DNA of 5,060 nt from Rhodospirillales bacterium (GTDB lineage Bacteria > Pseudomonadota > Alphaproteobacteria > Rhodospirillales > JAOUPW01), in the NCBI GenBank assembly GCA_029879665.1, contig JAOUPW010000189.1:1-5060 (forward strand), given 5' to 3'. This document shows, piece by piece, positions 1-5,060 of this stretch. The notes under the pieces are model-generated. The model was given only the letters and a program-made list of their open reading frames with translations. It was not told the DNA's origin and did not search any database. Both the position numbers and the translations under genes were made by a program. Numbering within the stretch: the stretch's first letter is position 1; each line of letters opens with the position of its first letter.

Positions 1-1326
1 GTAATAGATAAACAGGGCCGGCCAATCGGAATTGTTACCGAACAGGACATCATCCGCCGCGTCGCATTCAAGGTGTCGGCGGAAACCGCTGTTGAAGCCG
101 TCATGACTTCGCCGGTGATGACAATCCAGAGCGATGATTATCTTTATCATGCCATCGCCCACATGCGCCGGCGCGACTTGCGCCATATGCCGGTGGTGGA
201 TGACGCGGGCACGCTTCAGGGAATGCTTAACCTGCATGATGCGCTGGCGGTTGCTTCCGCCCGGATCATGGGGCAGATCGATCGCCTGACCCATGAAGGA
301 ACGATCGAAGGCCTAAAGGAAATCAAGGCGGCGCAAATCGTCCTGGCGGAAGAACTCTATCAAGACAGCCTTCCGGCACCGGAAATCCAGGCCCTTCTCA
401 CGCATATCAACAACGACATTTATCGCCGGGTTATCGATGCATCTCTGCAGAACATGTTCGATGAAGGCCTTGGCGAAGCGCCGGTGCCGTTTGCTGCGAT
501 TGTTTTCGGATCCGGTGGCCGGGGCGAAAATTACCTGTTTCCCGATCAGGACAACGGATTCATTCTTTGCGATTATCCGGACGCGGATCACGACCGCATC
601 GACGGCTTTTTCCGGGAATTGGCCGAACGCATGACCCGCGACCTCAATGCCGTCGGTATGCCGCTGTGCAAGGGAAATTGCATGGCTACCAACCCGCTAT
701 GGCGGAAAACGCTGTCGCAATGGATTGAGCAGATTACGCTCTGGGGACAGAAGCGCAATGTTGTCGCCATCCGTCTGGCCGATATCTTTTTCGATTTTCG
801 GCCAATCTGGGGCGATTATCAACTGGCTGCAACGCTGAGGGAAAAGGTGACCGGCATGATCGCGAAGAGCCATTTCTTTCTCAGGGAAATGTACAACGAG
901 ACCGAGGATCATAATGTCGCGCTCGGATTTTTCGGGACTTTTCAGACGGAGCGGGAACTAAAAAATCACAAGGGTGAAATCAACCTCAAACATACCGGCA
1001 CCCTGCCCCTGGTCGAGGCCGTCCGTCTGCTGGCCCTACGCGAAGGTGTCGATCAAACGGCGACCCTGGGGCGGATCGATGCCCTGCACAGCATCGGCGC
1101 GCTGGATGACAACGAGCGTGAAGAACTGACCAGCGCATTCGAATTGATAACCGAGTTGCTTCTGATGCAGCAGATTCGGGATTTCAAGGCAGGCCGGGAG
1201 GTTGGAAACTACATCGATCCCGGCAGCCTCTCCAAGCGCAAAAAAACGCTGCTCACCCAATCGCTCAAGGCCATCGATTCCTTGCGCAAACGGGTGCGTT
1301 CTGAATTCACCGCCGAGATTTTCTGA
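1..1326 (+). CDS. CBS-domain / DUF294 GlnD-like putative nucleotidyltransferase (5' end outside window)
   Basis: The frame is open from the first base and ends at TGA 1324-1326, giving 441 visible residues. Codon 25 (position 73) is a GTG inside a CBS domain, so it is not taken as the start. Visible order: the end of one CBS motif (residues 5-22), a second CBS motif (about 34-80, with the core HMPVVDDAGTLQG), a helical linker, then a DUF294 nucleotidyltransferase core with FGSGGRGE (169-176) and the metal-binding pair DQD (Asp182 and Asp184). The family-typical GNCMATNPLWR and FDFRPIWGD segments follow, then a helical C-terminal DUF294_C region. Family members often carry a cyclic-nucleotide-binding domain ahead of the CBS pair; that part would lie off the window. 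CBS domains usually bind adenine nucleotides. The fold resembles the GlnD uridylyltransferase domain, but the substrate and target are unknown, so nucleotidyl transfer is predicted only. No transmembrane segment is visible, so it is probably cytosolic. It faces a DnaQ-like exonuclease gene, a frequent genomic neighbour of this family as I recall. Confidence 0.9.
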   Translation, partial: VIDKQGRPIGIVTEQDIIRRVAFKVSAETAVEAVMTSPVMTIQSDDYLYHAIAHMRRRDLRHMPVVDDAGTLQGMLNLHDALAVASARIMGQIDRLTHEGTIEGLKEIKAAQIVLAEELYQDSLPAPEIQALLTHINNDIYRRVIDASLQNMFDEGLGEAPVPFAAIVFGSGGRGENYLFPDQDNGFILCDYPDADHDRIDGFFRELAERMTRDLNAVGMPLCKGNCMATNPLWRKTLSQWIEQITLWGQKRNVVAIRLADIFFDFRPIWGDYQLAATLREKVTGMIAKSHFFLREMYNETEDHNVALGFFGTFQTERELKNHKGEINLKHTGTLPLVEAVRLLALREGVDQTATLGRIDALHSIGALDDNEREELTSAFELITELLLMQQIRDFKAGREVGNYIDPGSLSKRKKTLLTQSLKAIDSLRKRVRSEFTAEIF

Positions 1327-1351
1327 TAAACAGGTTCGTTCGGGATCTGCT

Positions 1352-2248
1352 CTAAAACTGTTCCTGCTGCTTGCGCACGGCGAACATCTTGTTGGAGGCA
1401 TCAATGGCCTGGCGCAGGGTTGTAATGCCGCGGACTTCGAGCATGTCGAGCATCCGCAGCAACACCCCGGCGGTGACCAGGGAATCACCCAGTGCCGTGT
1501 GCCGCCCTTCGATTTCGACGCCCATCCGCTCAGCAATGGCGTCCAGGGAGTGCTTTGTGGTCTGATCGTGCAGAAAGACGGACAGCAACAGAGTGTCCAG
1601 CACGATGTGATCGAAAAAAACTCCGCACGCTTTTTCCTTCAGTTTCAGGAATTTCATGTCGAAGGCAGCATTGTGGGCGACCAGGACGGCGTCGCCGACA
1701 AAGGTTTTGAATTCCGGCAGTACCGTGGCGATATTCTTTTCGCCTGACACCATGTCGTCGGTGATGCCGTGAAAGCGGATCGATGCCTTGGGAATTTCGC
1801 GGCCCGGATTGACCAGGCTGGTGAACACGTCGCCGCGATCGATGGCGTTGTCGCGGACCCGGACCCCGGCGATGGAAATAATCTCGTCGCCGGCGGACGG
1901 TTTCAGGCCGGTGGTTTCCGTGTCGAAAACGACGAAGGTCAGCGACTTGAGATTGCGTCCGCCCAGTTCTTCCAGATGCATGGGCTGGTTCAAAAGGTCC
2001 ATGTCGTAATATTCCGGCCGTTCCGGCAGGTGGCGGTGGTCGTGCTGGCGGGCCGCCATGATGTGGTCGAGGAAGGCCCAGGCGGGCAGCAGCAAGGCGC
2101 CGGCGGCGATCGCCGAAAATGCAGCCGGCCCTCCGGACAGGCGCCAGGCGAGGAGGGCGACGACGATCACGCCGAGAGCCAGGGCGGCAAAGGCAATGGC
2201 GATGACGGCGCGCAGCCCGAGGGCGTGATGGCGGGCATCCAGATTCAT
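1352..2248 (-). CDS. Membrane-anchored DnaQ-like DEDDh 3'-5' exonuclease
   Basis: A complete 298-residue protein, ATG at 2248 and TAG at 1352-1354. Residues 12-36 and 42-61 are two hydrophobic helices joined by a very short turn, predicting a membrane hairpin with both ends in the cytoplasm. The exonuclease domain spans about 104-270. Exo I is DTETTG (Asp109, Glu111), Exo II is AHNAAFD (His192, Asp197), and Exo III is H-x4-D (His250, Asp255), so all DEDDh catalytic residues are present and two-metal nuclease activity is expected. The domain resembles the DNA polymerase III epsilon subunit, but the membrane hairpin and the absence of polymerase genes argue against it being replicative DnaQ. 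The substrate, whether DNA, RNA or short oligonucleotides, cannot be read from the sequence. The start is supported by being the first ATG that includes both helices; the upstream ribosome-binding site is weak. It converges with the DUF294 gene and diverges from ettA. Confidence 0.9.
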   Translation of the reverse strand: MNLDARHHALGLRAVIAIAFAALALGVIVVALLAWRLSGGPAAFSAIAAGALLLPAWAFLDHIMAARQHDHRHLPERPEYYDMDLLNQPMHLEELGGRNLKSLTFVVFDTETTGLKPSAGDEIISIAGVRVRDNAIDRGDVFTSLVNPGREIPKASIRFHGITDDMVSGEKNIATVLPEFKTFVGDAVLVAHNAAFDMKFLKLKEKACGVFFDHIVLDTLLLSVFLHDQTTKHSLDAIAERMGVEIEGRHTALGDSLVTAGVLLRMLDMLEVRGITTLRQAIDASNKMFAVRKQQEQF

Positions 2249-2306
2249 GGTCCGATCTTAACATATCCGTAGGAACGATGTCGCGTTGCAGGGCCGGGGG
2301 CGATCG

Positions 2307-2329
2307 GGTAAAAAGCGGTTCCTTTTTCC
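2307..2329 (+). other. Weak A/T-stem hairpin in the ettA leader
   Basis: AAAAAG (2310-2315) and CTTTTT (2322-2327) are perfect inverted repeats around the 6-nt loop CGGTTC. GG (2307-2308) and CC (2328-2329) can extend the stem past an unpaired T at 2309. It lies 32 nt upstream of the ettA start. The stem is mostly A-U and would be weakly stable, so it could be chance. It overlaps the candidate -10 box, so it may be either promoter DNA or leader RNA. Confidence 0.25.
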
Positions 2330-2351
2330 TAATTCTACGCCGTAGCCTCCC

Positions 2352-2355
2352 GGAG
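2352..2355 (+). promoter_or_regulatory. Ribosome-binding site deciding the ettA start
   Basis: GGAG lies 6 nt ahead of the ATG at 2362, an ideal spacing. An in-frame ATG at 2278 would add 28 residues without resemblance to EttA, and its only purine run (AGGA, 2271-2274) is just 3 nt away, too close for good initiation. The EttA N-terminal pattern, tyrosine-rich residues then a strand leading into the first nucleotide-binding domain, begins right after the ATG at 2362. Confidence 0.75.
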
Positions 2356-2361
2356 ACCCCA

Positions 2362-4044
<1,683 letters not shown>

Positions 4045-4062
4045 GGGGCGTAAGAGGAATCG

Positions 4063-4746
4063 TTATTTTTCGGCGCTAAGGCGAAGGGTCGCGGTTTTCG
4101 CGCGCATGACTTCCAGTAGGCCGGTCACACCGCTGTTCGAGCGGCGGATGGTGGAGGCGAATTCCGAGCGCATGGTGGTGCTCATGGAAGATCCCAGGAT
4201 AACCACATCGACGATTTGGAACCGTCCATCCTTGCGCCCGATCCGCCAGTCGATGGTGATCGGCTTGGCGTCGCCGGGCCGCGTGAACTTGGAATAGACC
4301 GTGAACTTGCCGTCGCCGTGATCGATGGAACGGGTGACGGACAGGGTTTCGTTGGCGTAGGCCTGCAAACGGTCGACGTAGGTGGCAATGATCATGTCCT
4401 CGAACAGGCGCAGGTATTCCGCACGCTCGGCACTGCTTGCCTTGGGCCAGTATCGTCCCAGCGCCCACTTGCCGATGGAATCGAGGGCAAAGCGATTTTT
4501 CAGAATTCCCCGGAACCTGGCAATGCGTTCGGGCCGCGCAATGGAGGCATCCGACATTATCTTAAAGGAGTCACCGGCGAGGGCCTCGATAAAAGATTCG
4601 GCATTACGCTCCGTTGCGGACGCGGTTACAGGCGTCGCCACAAGGACGCCGGACAGCACCAGAGCGAAAAGCCCCAGGCTGAAAAACCTTTGGCCGGAAA
4701 ACCCTGGGCCGAAAAGTAGAGATATGAAATGCCGGCAATTCAACAT
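4063..4746 (-). CDS. mlaC: MlaC/Ttg2D-family periplasmic phospholipid-binding protein
   Basis: A complete 227-residue protein, ATG at 4746-4744 and TAA at 4065-4063. Residues 1-44 form a long Sec signal peptide: an unusually extended n-region with Arg5 and Arg20, a hydrophobic core about 21-37, and an A-S-A cleavage motif (42-44). The mature part matches the MlaC family: FRGILKNRFALDSIGKWALGRYW (78-100, read in pieces), the conserved YLRLFEDMIIATYVDRL stretch (111-127), an IDWRIGRKDGRFQIVDV strand region (165-181), and a C-terminal SEFASTIRR helix (194-202). MlaC proteins carry phospholipid between the outer-membrane MlaA complex and the inner-membrane MlaFEDB transporter. Its position right behind mlaA supports that role. 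MlaC-like HpnM, linked to hopanoid loci, is the main alternative; no hopanoid gene is visible. The start is supported by a GAGG site 9 nt upstream and by the lack of another methionine before residue 64. The signal peptide region contains a tandem repeat, annotated separately. Confidence 0.9.
   Translation of the reverse strand: MLNCRHFISLLFGPGFSGQRFFSLGLFALVLSGVLVATPVTASATERNAESFIEALAGDSFKIMSDASIARPERIARFRGILKNRFALDSIGKWALGRYWPKASSAERAEYLRLFEDMIIATYVDRLQAYANETLSVTRSIDHGDGKFTVYSKFTRPGDAKPITIDWRIGRKDGRFQIVDVVILGSSMSTTMRSEFASTIRRSNSGVTGLLEVMRAKTATLRLSAEK
4666..4716 (-). repeat. 15-bp imperfect tandem repeat inside the mlaC signal-peptide coding region
   Basis: Three consecutive 15-nt units lie at 4666-4680, 4681-4695 and 4696-4710, with a 6-nt partial unit at 4711-4716. 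On the mlaC strand they read GGCCCAGGGTTTTCC, GGCCAAAGGTTTTTC and AGCCTGGGGCTTTTC. Counted by eye, the first two agree at 12 of 15 positions and the third agrees with each at 10 of 15. The period is five codons, so mlaC stays in frame: the units encode GPGFS, GQRFF and SLGLF (residues 13-27), preceded by LF. The next 15 nt (4651-4665, encoding ALVLS) match the third unit at 9 of 15 positions and may be a further decayed copy, or only hydrophobic codon similarity. Confidence 0.65.
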
Positions 4747-4747
4747 G

Positions 4748-5060
4748 TCACTGGGCCTCGGAAAGCTGTTCGAAGGGTTCGGGTTGAGGAGCGGAGAATT
4801 TGCTCGTGACCGGGACGGGGCTTTCTCTGTTATTGATCACATGGACGCGACGTTGGCGGTACAGACTGCGGATGGCGGCGTAAAAATCAAGAGAATATTT
4901 TTTCAGGCGGTCTAACCCATTGTAATTGCGGGCCTTAAAATCGACGGCGCGTATCAGGGTCAGGTTAGCCATTGGGCCGGCCATCGAGAAGAACACATCG
5001 AAGATGGCGAAAATCCGGGAAAGTAAGGGAAAATGACGGGTCTTTAAGGTTGCTGGCATG
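4748..5060 (-). CDS. mlaA: MlaA/VacJ family outer-membrane lipoprotein, C-terminal part (5' end outside window)
   Basis: A minus-strand frame is open from the right edge to TGA 4750-4748. An ATG at 5059-5057 begins the readable 103 residues but sits at the window edge, so it is probably internal; MlaA proteins are normally well over 200 residues. Counting from that ATG, residues 35-71 (window about 4957-4847) carry the alphaproteobacterial MlaA C-terminal signature: RAVDFKARN, LDRLKKYSLDFYAAIRS, LYRQRR. A Pro- and Gln-containing tail follows (80-103), probably disordered. The first 30 visible residues are less clearly family-like. MlaA sits in the outer membrane with a porin and removes misplaced phospholipid from the outer leaflet, passing it to MlaC. 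The lipobox and central helices are off the window. Coupling to mlaC, one base downstream, agrees with the assignment. It was recognised from remembered family pattern rather than an alignment. Confidence 0.75.
   Translation of the reverse strand, partial: MPATLKTRHFPLLSRIFAIFDVFFSMAGPMANLTLIRAVDFKARNYNGLDRLKKYSLDFYAAIRSLYRQRRVHVINNRESPVPVTSKFSAPQPEPFEQLSEAQ
4756..4759 (-). promoter_or_regulatory. Ribosome-binding site of mlaC, inside the end of mlaA
   Basis: GAGG on the minus strand lies within the last codons of the upstream gene, 9 nt before the mlaC ATG (4746). It supports ATG 4746 as the start and, with the TGA-C-ATG junction, suggests reinitiation or coupled translation. Confidence 0.55.

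Larger units (their letters stand above)
2249..2361. promoter_or_regulatory. Divergent intergenic region between exonuclease gene and ettA
   Basis: These 113 nt separate two divergent starts and so should hold both promoters. No strong sigma-70 element is visible. The best plus-strand candidate is TTGCAG (2286-2291), a 17-nt spacer, then TAAAAA (2309-2314), a poor match at both boxes. On the minus strand TATGTT (2265-2260) could be a -10 box, but it lies only 11 nt from the exonuclease ATG and has no convincing -35. The region also contains the short palindrome CTACG-C-CGTAG (2335-2345), and CCGTAG occurs at both 2267-2272 and 2340-2345. Calling this a regulatory region follows from gene orientation; the individual boxes are guesses. 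Confidence 0.5.

Noticed and set aside
1327..1361. Possible stem between AACAG near 1329 and CTGTT near 1359 as a terminator
   Set aside because: Only five base pairs around a loop of more than 20 nt, partly inside the exonuclease coding end, with no U-run; not credible as an intrinsic terminator.
1036..1536. A minus-strand frame crossing the convergent junction at 1327-1351
   Set aside because: It overlaps the coding ends of two well-supported genes and shows no recognisable domain.
1352..2248. Replicative DNA polymerase III epsilon subunit (dnaQ)
   Set aside because: The catalytic domain is of the same superfamily, but the protein has an N-terminal membrane hairpin and no recognisable polymerase-binding tail, so no dnaQ symbol is given.
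1530..2264. A 244-residue minus-strand frame overlapping the exonuclease gene in another frame
   Set aside because: Its composition is dominated by Arg, Pro and His, as expected from reading a GC-rich gene out of frame, and the exonuclease frame explains the same DNA.
1202..2272. Long plus-strand open frames (1202-1747 and 1769-2272) opposite the exonuclease gene
   Set aside because: They are antisense to a gene with complete catalytic motifs, have no family resemblance or convincing ribosome-binding sites, and are typical open shadows in GC-rich DNA.
4216..4915. Plus-strand open frames opposite mlaC and mlaA, including one with an EKPxA-like pentapeptide repeat
   Set aside because: The pentapeptide periodicity is the antisense reading of the 15-bp repeat in the mlaC signal peptide. 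The MlaC frame has full family support, so these are shadows.

Overview
The window looks like chromosomal DNA of a Gram-negative alphaproteobacterium, possibly a Rhodospirillales-type lineage. The grounds are moderately high GC, short gaps between genes, an MlaA C-terminus of the alphaproteobacterial kind, and a nucleotidyltransferase/exonuclease pair familiar from proteobacteria. The taxonomic placement is inference from protein character; no marker gene is present. I see no tRNA, rRNA, CRISPR array, insertion sequence, phage gene or other sign of recent transfer. Coding sequence fills almost the whole window.

Layout. Positions 1-1326 (+) hold the 3' part of a gene for a CBS-domain protein fused to a DUF294 GlnD-like putative nucleotidyltransferase; its start lies outside the window. 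It converges, across a 25-nt gap, on a complete minus-strand gene (1352-2248) for a DnaQ-like DEDDh 3'-5' exonuclease with two N-terminal membrane helices. A 113-nt divergent intergenic region (2249-2361) separates that gene from ettA (2362-4044, +), the ABC-F translation factor; it must hold the control signals for both. ettA converges, across an 18-nt gap, on a minus-strand pair: mlaC (4063-4746), a periplasmic phospholipid carrier, preceded by the 3' end of a gene recognised as mlaA (4748-5060), which runs off the right edge. The mlaA stop and mlaC start are one base apart (TGA-C-ATG), so they form an operon and are probably translationally coupled.

How the genes work together. There are three functional groups. 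(1) A predicted nucleotide-sensing nucleotidyltransferase beside a membrane-tethered exonuclease, a recurring but functionally uncharacterised neighbourhood. (2) EttA, which senses the ATP/ADP ratio at the ribosome and gates entry into the elongation cycle. (3) The MlaA-MlaC half of the outer-membrane lipid-asymmetry pathway. Nothing in the sequence links the three groups beyond proximity.

Most of the window is housekeeping. The less ordinary points are the DUF294/membrane-exonuclease pair, a 15-bp imperfect tandem repeat that appears to have lengthened the MlaC signal peptide, and the mlaA-mlaC coupling.
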